This document shows positions 43,214 to 50,263 of a DNA stretch of 64,000 nt, one piece after another (the first letter of the stretch is position 1; every line of letters starts with the position of its first letter). The position numbers and the translations under genes are program-made. Location: NCBI RefSeq assembly GCF_025567095.1, contig NZ_JAOQJH010000020.1; one strand, 5' to 3'. Under the pieces are notes generated by a model. It had not been told where the DNA came from and made no database searches. It worked only from the letters and a program-made list of their open reading frames with translations. The DNA is from Anthropogastromicrobium aceti. GTDB lineage: Bacteria; Bacillota; Clostridia; Lachnospirales; Lachnospiraceae.

Positions 43214-44529
43214 TGTTCAAAACGCTTCAGAATGCGTTAAAGATGAAGGAATTAAGAGGTCGTCTTATATTCACATTTTTAATGCTCCTGGTAATCCGTT
43301 TTGGTTCACAGTTACCAGTTCCGGGCGTTGATCCTGATTATTTCGCTGATTTCTTTAATGGAAGCAACGGCGATGCGTTTAACTTGTTCAATGCTATGAC
43401 GGGTGGTTCTTTCGAGAACTTCTCCATCTTGGCATTGAGCATTTCGCCATATATTACATCTTCCATTATTATTCAGCTGCTGACAATTGCAATTCCAAAG
43501 CTGGAAGAGCTGCAGCAGGATGGTCAGGAAGGAAGAAAAAAGATCGCAGAGATTACCAGATATGTTACAGTAGGTCTTGCTCTGATTCAGTCTACTGCTA
43601 TGTCTATCGGATTTGGCAGAAGCGGAATGTTTGAGCATTATACCTGGTACAATGTGGTAGTATGTGTAATTACTCTGACAGCCGGCAGTGCTTTCCTTAT
43701 GTGGGTTGGTGAGCGTATCACAGAAAAGGGTGTTGGAAATGGTATTTCAGTTGTCCTGTTATACAACATTATTTCCAGACTTCCAGATGATGCGATCACG
43801 ATTTATGAAACCTTTATGTCAGGACGCAGCATCGCTGTACAGATTTTAATTGCAGTTTTCGTAATTGCAATTCTTCTTGCAATTCTTGGATTTACGGTAC
43901 TGCTGAATGCAGCTGAAAGAAGAATTCCGGTCCAGTATGCGCAGAAGGTGCAGGGACGCAGAAGTGTAGGCGGACGTTCAACATATATTCCTGTAAAGGT
44001 GAATACTGCAAACGTTATGCCTGTTATTTTTGCATCCTCACTTATGTCTATGCCACAGATTATCGGATCATTTTTCGGCTACCAGATCGATGTAACAACG
44101 ATCGGCGGAAAGATTATGGCAATGTTAAGCTCAAACTACTGGTTTAGACCGTCACTTCCGTTCTATTCAATTGGCGTTGTGGTTTATGTAGCGTTGCTTA
44201 TCGTTTTTGCTTATTTCTATACATCAATTTCTTTCAATCCATTAGAGATTGCCGACAATATGAAAAAGTCCGGTGGTTTTATTCCAGGTGTAAGACCAGG
44301 AAAGCCAACTAGTGATTTCTTAAACAACATGCTCAATCACCTGATCATTATCGGTGCTGTTGGTTTGACCATCATTGCATTGCTTCCGATCATTTTGAGT
44401 GGTATATTCAATATTACAAGACTTTCCTTCATGGGAACTTCTTTGATCATTATTGTAAGTGTTGTTTTAGAGACGGCAAAATCAATTGAATCCAAGATGG
44501 TGGCTAGAGAGTACGAGAGTATATTCTAA
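43213..44529 (+). CDS. secY: Preprotein translocase subunit SecY
   Basis: A 438-residue channel protein with ten predicted membrane helices; the plug/SecE contact region around GSFENFSILALSISPYITSS and the cytoplasmic loop VQGRRSVGGRSTYIPVKVN are conserved. It overlaps rplO by one base and ends the S10-spc transcription unit: a repeat element and then a strong terminator follow. Confidence 0.97.
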   Translation: MFKTLQNALKMKELRGRLIFTFLMLLVIRFGSQLPVPGVDPDYFADFFNGSNGDAFNLFNAMTGGSFENFSILALSISPYITSSIIIQLLTIAIPKLEELQQDGQEGRKKIAEITRYVTVGLALIQSTAMSIGFGRSGMFEHYTWYNVVVCVITLTAGSAFLMWVGERITEKGVGNGISVVLLYNIISRLPDDAITIYETFMSGRSIAVQILIAVFVIAILLAILGFTVLLNAAERRIPVQYAQKVQGRRSVGGRSTYIPVKVNTANVMPVIFASSLMSMPQIIGSFFGYQIDVTTIGGKIMAMLSSNYWFRPSLPFYSIGVVVYVALLIVFAYFYTSISFNPLEIADNMKKSGGFIPGVRPGKPTSDFLNNMLNHLIIIGAVGLTIIALLPIILSGIFNITRLSFMGTSLIIIVSVVLETAKSIESKMVAREYESIF

Positions 44530-44530
44530 A

Positions 44531-44709
44531 ACAGTTCACGTGTTCCAGCAGATTCGGATAAATTCCATGCTTGCATGGGAATTTGACGAATCAATGGAAC
44601 AAGGTGAATGCCCGTGAATGAGCAAAACAAAGCTGCGAGCAAACTTTGTTTGCGATTAGCAGCGATGCACGGTACGTGCAGTTTTGCGAATGGGCATTCA
44701 GTGAACTGT
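44531..44709 (+). repeat. Structured inverted-repeat element, copy 2 (long form)
   Basis: It begins 2 bases after the secY stop with ACAGTTCAC (44531-44539) and ends GTGAACTGT (44701-44709). Stems: tgttcc (44541-44546)/ggaaca (44596-44601); gattcg (44551-44556)/cgaatc (44587-44592); AAATTCCATG..CATGGGAATTT (44560-44584); gaatgccc (44606-44613)/gggcattc (44692-44699); gcaaaac (44622-44628)/gttttgc (44681-44687); gctgc (44632-44636)/gcagc (44659-44663); gcaaac (44639-44644)/gtttgc (44648-44653); gcacg-gta-cgtgc (44667-44679). The same order of stems as copy 1, with changed but complementary arms. It lies in the secY 3' untranslated region, upstream of the terminator. Confidence 0.8.
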
Positions 44710-44719
44710 ATTTTTACGA

Positions 44720-44757
44720 GAAAATCTCCTGTTTTGCAGGGGATTTTCTTGCTTTTT
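44720..44757 (+). terminator. Terminator of the S10-spc operon
   Basis: GAAAATCTCCTG (44720-44731) pairs with CAGGGGATTTTC (44737-44748), then TTGCTTTTT. It separates secY from adk. Confidence 0.9.
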
Positions 44758-44777
44758 AAGCACAAATCTGTTATGAT
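44749..44777 (+). promoter_or_regulatory. Promoter of adk-map-infA
   Basis: TTGCTT (44749-44754), 17-bp spacer, TATGAT (44772-44777) with an extended -10 TGT. The -35 lies within the T tail of the preceding terminator. Confidence 0.6.
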
Positions 44778-44841
44778 ATTTCTGATTATAATTATAATTG
44801 CGGTAACGCATGCTGCTTTTGCGGCGGAATGAGAGGGAAAT

Positions 44842-45486
44842 ATGAAGATTATCATGTTAGGAGCACCTGGTGCAGGTAAGGGCACACAGGCAGCAAAGAT
44901 TGCAGCAAAATATCAGATTCCACATATCTCTACTGGAGATATTTTCCGTGCCAATCTGAAGGCTGGAACAGAGTTAGGCAAGAAGGCAAAGGAGTACATG
45001 GATCAGGGACTGTTAGTTCCGGATGAGCTTACTTGTGATCTTGTAACAGATCGTGTGTCAAAAGACGATTGCGCAAATGGATACATTTTGGATGGATTTC
45101 CAAGAACAATTCCGCAGGCAAAAGCGTTAGAGGCTGCACTTGAGAAGATGGGAACTGATATTGACTATGCAATAAATGTAGATGTTCCGGATGCAAATAT
45201 TGTAAAACGTATGTCCGGCCGCAGAGCCTGTGTAACCTGTGGAGCTACCTATCATATCGAACACATTCCGCCTAAGGTAGAAGGCATCTGTGATCGCTGC
45301 GGCGGCGAATTAATCCTGCGCAGTGACGACAAGCCAGAAACCGTACAGAAGCGTCTTGACGTATACCATGCACAGACACAGCCTCTGATTGATTTCTATG
45401 AGTCAAAGAAAAAGCTGGTTACAGTGGATGGTACAAAGGATATGGAAGACGTGTTCGCTGATATCACGGCAGTTTTGGAAGGCTGA
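44842..45486 (+). CDS. adk: Adenylate kinase
   Basis: A 214-residue kinase interconverting AMP, ADP and ATP. P-loop GAPGAGKGT (residues 7-15), AMP-site STGDIFR, DGFPRT, and a zinc-type LID domain with two CxxC pairs (CVTCGATYH, CDRCGGEL). The four-cysteine LID is common in Gram-positives. ATG follows GAGAGGG. Confidence 0.97.
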   Translation: MKIIMLGAPGAGKGTQAAKIAAKYQIPHISTGDIFRANLKAGTELGKKAKEYMDQGLLVPDELTCDLVTDRVSKDDCANGYILDGFPRTIPQAKALEAALEKMGTDIDYAINVDVPDANIVKRMSGRRACVTCGATYHIEHIPPKVEGICDRCGGELILRSDDKPETVQKRLDVYHAQTQPLIDFYESKKKLVTVDGTKDMEDVFADITAVLEG

Positions 45487-45518
45487 AAAGCAAGACGAAA
45501 ATAGGATTCGTCATTGAA

Positions 45519-45547
45519 GATCTGTGGCAGGGACACTGCCACAGGTC
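45519..45547 (+). other. Strong hairpin between adk and map
   Basis: gatctgtggcag (45519-45530), loop GGACA, ctgccacaggtc (45536-45547): twelve pairs with one G-T. No T run follows, so it is not a classic terminator; an RNA-processing or stability role is possible. Confidence 0.6.
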
Positions 45548-45582
45548 TGTGCGTATAGGGTTACGCAAGGAATGAGGAGAAA

Positions 45583-46359
45583 ATGGCTGTTTCAATTAAA
45601 TCAGAAAAAGAAATTGAGTTGATGAGAGTGTCCTGCAAGAACCTCTCTGTTATGTTTGATGAGCTGGAAAAGATCATTAAACCGGGTATTTCCACGTGGG
45701 AGATCAACAAGGTTGGTGAGGAGATCATCCGTGATTTCGGATGCATCCCGAACTTCAAAAACTACGAGGGATATCCGGCTTCAATCTGTACTTCTGTAAA
45801 TGAAGTTGTAGTTCATGGAATACCAAGCAAGAAGCGTATTTTAAAAGAAGGTGATATTATCAGTCTGGATGCGGGAATGATTTATAAAGGATATCATTCT
45901 GATGCTGCCAGAACATTTGCTGTTGGCGAGATTTCAAAAGAAGCCAGACAGTTAGTTGATGTTACCAGACAGAGTTTCTTTGAAGGAATACGTTATGCAA
46001 AAGCAGGAAATCATCTTCATGATATTTCAGCAGCGATTCAGAAATATGCGGAGAGCTTTGGTTATGGAGTTGTGCGTGAGCTTGTTGGCCATGGCATTGG
46101 CACACATTTGCATGAAGATCCGCAAATTCCAAACTTTAAGACAATTGGAAGAGGAATCCGCCTGCGCCCTGGCATGACATTGGCTATAGAGCCGATGATC
46201 ACGATGGGTGATTATGCAGTCAGCGTATTAGATGATGACTGGACGGTAGTAACCGATGATAACTCGTTGGCAGCGCATTATGAAAACACAGTTCTGATTA
46301 CGGAGGGAGATCCAGAAATTCTGACACTTCCGAATTGGGACAAAAAAGAATGGCAGTAG
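45583..46359 (+). CDS. map: Methionine aminopeptidase type I
   Basis: A 258-residue metalloprotease removing the initiator methionine. Metal ligands are in SLDAGMIYKGYHSDAARTF, ELVGHGIGTHLHEDPQIPNF and LAIEPMITMG. No SH3-binding zinc extension. ATG follows GAGGAG. It lies between adk and infA as in related genomes; the KOW-domain gene sometimes found between map and infA is absent. Confidence 0.96.
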   Translation: MAVSIKSEKEIELMRVSCKNLSVMFDELEKIIKPGISTWEINKVGEEIIRDFGCIPNFKNYEGYPASICTSVNEVVVHGIPSKKRILKEGDIISLDAGMIYKGYHSDAARTFAVGEISKEARQLVDVTRQSFFEGIRYAKAGNHLHDISAAIQKYAESFGYGVVRELVGHGIGTHLHEDPQIPNFKTIGRGIRLRPGMTLAIEPMITMGDYAVSVLDDDWTVVTDDNSLAAHYENTVLITEGDPEILTLPNWDKKEWQ

Positions 46360-46389
46360 GCATGTAAGTAAGAAAGGATTGAAAAAGTA

Positions 46390-46608
46390 ATGTCAAAGGC
46401 AGAAAAGTTTGAAATGGAAGGCAAAGTATTGGAGAAGCTCCCGAACGCAATGTTTCAGGTAGAACTGGATAATGGTCATCAGGTGCTGGCTCATATCAGC
46501 GGAAAGCTTCGTATGAACTATATCCGTATCCTTCCGGGTGATAAGGTAACAGTAGAGCTGTCTCCATATGACCTGGCAAAGGGCAGAATCGTTTGGAGAG
46601 ATAAGTAA
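46390..46608 (+). CDS. infA: Translation initiation factor IF-1
   Basis: A 72-residue OB-fold factor binding the A site of the 30S subunit. The pattern GKVLEKLPNAMFQVELDNGH and end SPYDLAKGRIVWRDK match the family, exact length. ATG follows GAAAGG. A new promoter begins 32 bases after its stop. Confidence 0.97.
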   Translation: MSKAEKFEMEGKVLEKLPNAMFQVELDNGHQVLAHISGKLRMNYIRILPGDKVTVELSPYDLAKGRIVWRDK

Positions 46609-46640
46609 AGAAAAATTTTGAAAAAAATTTAAAAATATGC

Positions 46641-46670
46641 TTGACGAAATCTAAATGATTGTGCTATACT
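46641..46670 (+). promoter_or_regulatory. Promoter of rpmJ-rpsM-rpsK-rpsD-rpoA-rplQ
   Basis: TTGACG (46641-46646), 18-bp spacer, TATACT (46665-46670) with extended TGC. It drives the alpha operon; a ~110-base AT-rich leader precedes rpmJ. Confidence 0.85.
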
Positions 46671-46787
46671 AAAAAACGGACTTTTGTGAAGTTTCTTTCT
46701 TTTTAATAGGACTTTAATTAGGTTTTTAAATAAGAATAGAAGCAACCCAAACCATTACCAATGTGGTTCCAGAAAGGAGAAAATACT

Positions 46788-46901
46788 GTGAAAGTAAGAT
46801 CATCAGTAAAGCCGATCTGCGAAAAGTGCAAGGTTATTAAGAGAAAGGGTATCATCCGCATTATTTGTGAGAACCCGAAGCATAAGCAGAGACAAGGCTA
46901 A
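46788..46901 (+). CDS. rpmJ: 50S ribosomal protein L36
   Basis: A 37-residue zinc-type L36 with C11, C14, C27 and H32 (MKVRSSVKPICEKCKVIKRK). It starts at GTG behind AGAAAGGAG. Too short for common ORF cut-offs but complete. Confidence 0.96.
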   Translation: MKVRSSVKPICEKCKVIKRKGIIRIICENPKHKQRQG

Positions 46902-46984
46902 TGACCCGGGCAATTGAGACACACGGAAACGTTGTTTCAAAAAGTTCAATTTTATGAAAGTGAAAATGGAGGTGCAAAACACAC

Positions 46985-47353
46985 ATGGCTCGTATTTCAG
47001 GCGTTGATTTACCAAGAGAAAAGCGTGTGGAGATTGGTCTGACTTACATCTACGGAATCGGTAGAGTAAGTTCCAACAAGATTCTTGCTGCAGCAGATGT
47101 TAACCCGGATACCCGTGTTAAGGATCTGACTGACGAGGAAGTTGCAAGAATTCGTGACGTTATCGATGGAGAGTACACTGTAGAGGGTGACTTAAGAAGA
47201 GAAGTTGCCATGGATATCAAGAGACTCCAGGAGATTGGTTGCTATAGAGGCATCCGTCACAGAAAGAGCCTTCCTGTCCGCGGACAGAAGACAAAGACCA
47301 ACGCTAGAACACGTAAGGGTCCTAAGAAGACAGTTGCTAACAAGAAGAAGTAA
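46985..47353 (+). CDS. rpsM: 30S ribosomal protein S13
   Basis: A 122-residue S13 of the head, in intersubunit bridges. MARISGVDLPREKRVEIGLT start, and RGIRHRKSLPVRGQKTKTNA near the basic tail. ATG follows GGAGGTG. Confidence 0.97.
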   Translation: MARISGVDLPREKRVEIGLTYIYGIGRVSSNKILAAADVNPDTRVKDLTDEEVARIRDVIDGEYTVEGDLRREVAMDIKRLQEIGCYRGIRHRKSLPVRGQKTKTNARTRKGPKKTVANKKK

Positions 47354-47424
47354 TTTAAGTAAATAGCAGCTTATAACTACTCGTAAAGAGAGAAAGAGAA
47401 ATAAGAAGAAAGTAGGTTAGTTTA

Positions 47425-47823
47425 ATGGCTAAGAATGTGTCAGCAAAGAAAGTGACAAAAAAGCGTGTAAAGAAAAACGTTGAACGTGGACAGGCCCATA
47501 TTCAGTCATCTTTCAACAATACAATTGTTACGTTGACTGATACCCAGGGAAACGCTTTATCCTGGGCAAGTGCAGGCGGTCTTGGATTTAAAGGTTCAAG
47601 GAAATCTACTCCTTATGCAGCTCAGATGGCAGCAGAGACTGCTACTAAGGCAGCTTTAATACATGGATTAAAGTCCGTTGATGTTATGGTAAAGGGACCG
47701 GGTTCAGGTCGTGAGGCAGCTATCCGTGCACTTCAGGCTTGTGGTCTTGAAGTTACCAGCATCAAGGATGTGACACCAGTTCCGCACAATGGTTGTCGTC
47801 CGCCAAAGCGTAGAAGAGTTTAA
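47425..47823 (+). CDS. rpsK: 30S ribosomal protein S11
   Basis: A 132-residue S11 of the platform, with IQSSFNNTIVTLTDTQGNA, GFKGSRKSTPYAAQMAAE and the end HNGCRPPKRRRV. ATG 47425; only a weak site (AAGTAGG) is visible. Confidence 0.97.
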   Translation: MAKNVSAKKVTKKRVKKNVERGQAHIQSSFNNTIVTLTDTQGNALSWASAGGLGFKGSRKSTPYAAQMAAETATKAALIHGLKSVDVMVKGPGSGREAAIRALQACGLEVTSIKDVTPVPHNGCRPPKRRRV

Positions 47824-47839
47824 TTAGGAGGTATTAAAG

Positions 47840-48433
47840 ATGGCAGTAAGTAGAGTTCCAGTGCTTAAGAGATGCAGATCTCTTGATATGGACCCAATTT
47901 ATCTTGGATATGACAAGAAGTCTAATAGACAGTCTAAGAGAGCTAATAAGAAGATGAGCGAGTACGGTCTGCAGATGCGTGAAAAGCAGAAGGCAAAGCT
48001 TATCTATGGTGTTTTGGAGAAACCTTTTAGAAATTATTATGCAAAGGCAGAGCGTCAGACTGGTATGACCGGTGAGAACCTGATGATTCTTCTGGAGCGT
48101 AGATTAGATAATGTTATTTTCCGTCTTGGTTTCGCTCGTACAAGAGACGAGGCTAGACAGATTGTTGACCACAAGCATGTGCTTGTAAACGGTTCCTGTG
48201 TAAACATCCCGTCTTACTTAATCAAGGCTGGTGATGTAATCTCCATCAAGGAAAAGGTTCAGGATTCCCAGCGTTATAAGGACATCGTAGCAGTAACAGG
48301 CAGCAGAATGGTACCGGAGTGGTTAGAGGCTAACATCGAGGCTTTAAGTGGAACTGTTAAGCAGATCCCGACTAGAGAGATGATCGATGTTCCGGTAGAC
48401 GAGATGCTGATTGTCGAGTTGTATTCCAAATAA
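47840..48433 (+). CDS. rpsD: 30S ribosomal protein S4
   Basis: A 197-residue S4, which starts 30S assembly and in E. coli represses the alpha operon. It lacks the N-terminal zinc cysteines seen in some S4 proteins (only C12 remains). The S4 domain is around LERRLDNVIFRLGFARTRDE. ATG follows TTAGGAGG. The next gene is separated by a strong hairpin. Confidence 0.97.
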   Translation: MAVSRVPVLKRCRSLDMDPIYLGYDKKSNRQSKRANKKMSEYGLQMREKQKAKLIYGVLEKPFRNYYAKAERQTGMTGENLMILLERRLDNVIFRLGFARTRDEARQIVDHKHVLVNGSCVNIPSYLIKAGDVISIKEKVQDSQRYKDIVAVTGSRMVPEWLEANIEALSGTVKQIPTREMIDVPVDEMLIVELYSK

Positions 48434-48445
48434 TAATTATTCATT

Positions 48446-48491
48446 GTTTAGCAGTAACGGTTTTGCAAAGCTTTGCAGCCTACTGCTAAAC
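48446..48491 (+). other. Long hairpin between rpsD and rpoA
   Basis: GTTTAGCAGTA (48446-48456) pairs perfectly with TACTGCTAAAC (48481-48491); inside, a second imperfect palindrome tttgcaaagctttgcagcc. No T run follows. It is about 55 bases before the rpoA start, and may set the ratio of rpsD to rpoA or be an RNase site. Confidence 0.7.
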
Positions 48492-48546
48492 AAGCTGATT
48501 TTATTTGAATGCTTCTCTTAAAGCATCCTATAAGGAGGGGCTAATA

Positions 48547-49506
48547 GTGTTTGATTTCGAAAAACCCAAGATTGAAATTAAGGAGATGTCTGAAGATAAC
48601 AGATATGGCAAGTTTGTAGTGGAGCCGCTTGAGAGAGGCTATGGTATTACACTTGGCAATTCCTTAAGAAGAATCATGCTGTCTTCGCTTCCGGGTGCAG
48701 CTGTCAGTCAGATTAAGATTGAGGGCGTGCTTCACGAGTTCTCCTCTATCCCGGGAGTGAAAGAAGATGTTACAGAGATCGTCATGAATGTGAAGAGTCT
48801 TGAAATCAAGAACAACAGCGAGACAAACGAGCCAAAGATTGCTTATATCGAGCATGAGGGCGAAGGTGTTGTTACCGCTGCTGACATTCAGGTTGATCAG
48901 GATATTGAAATTATGAATCCGGACCAGGTAATTGCAACACTTAGCGGCGGAGAAGATTGCCGTCTCTATATGGAGCTTACCATTACCAAGGGACGTGGAT
49001 ATATCAGTGCAGAGAAGAATAAGAACAGTGAACTGCCAATCGGCGTGATTGCAGTAGATTCCATCTACACACCAATCGAGAGAGTCAATGTGACTGTTGA
49101 GAATACCCGTGTGGGACAGGTTACTGATTATGATAAACTGACACTCGACGTATATACTAACGGTACGTTAGCACCAGATGAAGCAGTCAGCCTGGCTGCA
49201 AAGGTTCTGAATGAGCACCTGAATCTGTTCATTGATCTTTCCGAGAACGCCAAGTCCGCTGAGGTCATGGTTGAGAAGGAAAACAATGAGAAGGAAAAGG
49301 TTCTCGAGATGAACATCGATGAACTGGAGCTGTCCGTTCGTTCCTACAATTGTTTGAAGAGAGCCGGAATCAACACAGTTGAAGAACTTTGCAACAAGAC
49401 TGCTGAGGATATGATGAAAGTCAGAAACCTTGGTAAGAAATCTCTTGACGAGGTTAACGCAAAGCTGAAGGAACTGGGGTTGGATTTTAAGTCCGGTGAA
49501 GAGTAA
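48547..49506 (+). CDS. rpoA: DNA-directed RNA polymerase subunit alpha
   Basis: A 319-residue alpha subunit. The N-terminal assembly domain has ERGYGITLGNSLRRIMLSSLPG; the C-terminal domain, which binds UP elements and activators, has ELELSVRSYNCLKRAGINTV and KNLGKKSLDE-like DNA contacts. GTG at 48547 (FDFEKPKIEI) follows AAGGAGGGG; an in-frame upstream start at 48505 is rejected. Confidence 0.97.
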   Translation: MFDFEKPKIEIKEMSEDNRYGKFVVEPLERGYGITLGNSLRRIMLSSLPGAAVSQIKIEGVLHEFSSIPGVKEDVTEIVMNVKSLEIKNNSETNEPKIAYIEHEGEGVVTAADIQVDQDIEIMNPDQVIATLSGGEDCRLYMELTITKGRGYISAEKNKNSELPIGVIAVDSIYTPIERVNVTVENTRVGQVTDYDKLTLDVYTNGTLAPDEAVSLAAKVLNEHLNLFIDLSENAKSAEVMVEKENNEKEKVLEMNIDELELSVRSYNCLKRAGINTVEELCNKTAEDMMKVRNLGKKSLDEVNAKLKELGLDFKSGEE

Positions 49507-49527
49507 GTTAAACGGAGGTAAATCACA

Positions 49528-50064
49528 GTGGCAGGTTACAGAAAGCTTGGAAGAACTTCTAACCAGAGAAAGGCCATGATCAGAGGCCAGGTTACAAGTC
49601 TTCTTTACAATGGCAAGATTGTTACAACAGAAGCAAGAGCAAAGGAAGTCAAGAAGGTTGCTGAAGGACTTATCGCTCTGGCTGTTAAGGAAAAGGATAA
49701 CTACGAGACCGTTACTGTTAAGGCTAAGGTTGCCCGCAAGGACGCTGATGGCAAGAACGTAAAGGAAGTAGTAAACGGCAAGAAGGTTACTGTTTATGAT
49801 GAAGTAGAGAAGGAAATCCAGAAGGATAAGGCTTCCAGACTTCATGCAAGAAGACAGATGATGAAGGTTCTCTACGGAGTAACTGAGGTTCCGTCTACCA
49901 ACGCTGGTAAGAAGAAGGGAACAAAGTCCGTAGATATGCCGAAGAAGCTCTTCGATGAGATCGCTCCAAAGTACGTTAACCGTAACGGCGGTTACACTCG
50001 TATCGTAAAGATCGGTCTTCGTAAGGGTGACAACGCAATGGAAGTACTGTTAGAGTTAGTTTAA
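49528..50064 (+). CDS. rplQ: 50S ribosomal protein L17, with internal insertion
   Basis: A 178-residue L17. The N-terminal part (YRKLGRTSNQRKAMIRGQVT) and the end (GGYTRIVKIGLRKGDNAMEV) are normal, but about 45-50 Lys/Val-rich residues (around 57-104) are inserted before LHARRQMMKVLYG; the B. subtilis protein has about 120 residues. GTG start behind GGAGG. Last gene of the alpha operon, followed by a terminator. Confidence 0.94.
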   Translation: MAGYRKLGRTSNQRKAMIRGQVTSLLYNGKIVTTEARAKEVKKVAEGLIALAVKEKDNYETVTVKAKVARKDADGKNVKEVVNGKKVTVYDEVEKEIQKDKASRLHARRQMMKVLYGVTEVPSTNAGKKKGTKSVDMPKKLFDEIAPKYVNRNGGYTRIVKIGLRKGDNAMEVLLELV

Positions 50065-50113
50065 TCCTTAGATTAAAACATTACATTAACAATTCCATAC
50101 GAATAGAAGATGA

Positions 50114-50146
50114 GCCATGCAGGTATCTGCATGGCTTTATTTTGTT
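50114..50146 (+). terminator. Terminator of the alpha operon
   Basis: GCCATGCAG (50114-50122), loop GTAT, CTGCATGGC (50127-50135), then TTTATTTTG. Confidence 0.88.
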
Positions 50147-50148
50147 TT

Positions 50149-50197
50149 ACAGTTCACACATCGCGCGCGGTTTTGTGAATGGCGTCCTGTGAACTGC
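50149..50197 (+). repeat. Structured inverted-repeat element, copy 3 (short, deleted form)
   Basis: ACAGTTCACA at the start and TGTGAACTG (50189-50197) at the end are as in the long copies. The interior CGCGGTTTTGTGAATGGCGT aligns with the 3' part of copy 1 (TGCGGTTTTGTGAATGTGCG); the middle ~110 bases are missing. It lies just after the rplQ terminator. Confidence 0.75.
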
Positions 50198-50205
50198 ATC
50201 ATAGC

Positions 50206-50234
50206 TTGCAATTCGAGCGGCGTCATGCTATGAT
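50206..50234 (+). promoter_or_regulatory. Promoter of ecfA-ecfT-truA
   Basis: TTGCAA (50206-50211), 17-bp spacer, TATGAT (50229-50234) with extended TGC. The flanks TCATAGC/GCTATGA also form an inverted repeat across the promoter. Confidence 0.7.
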
Positions 50235-50263
50235 AATCGAGTGTTAGAGAGAGGAGGCCACAG

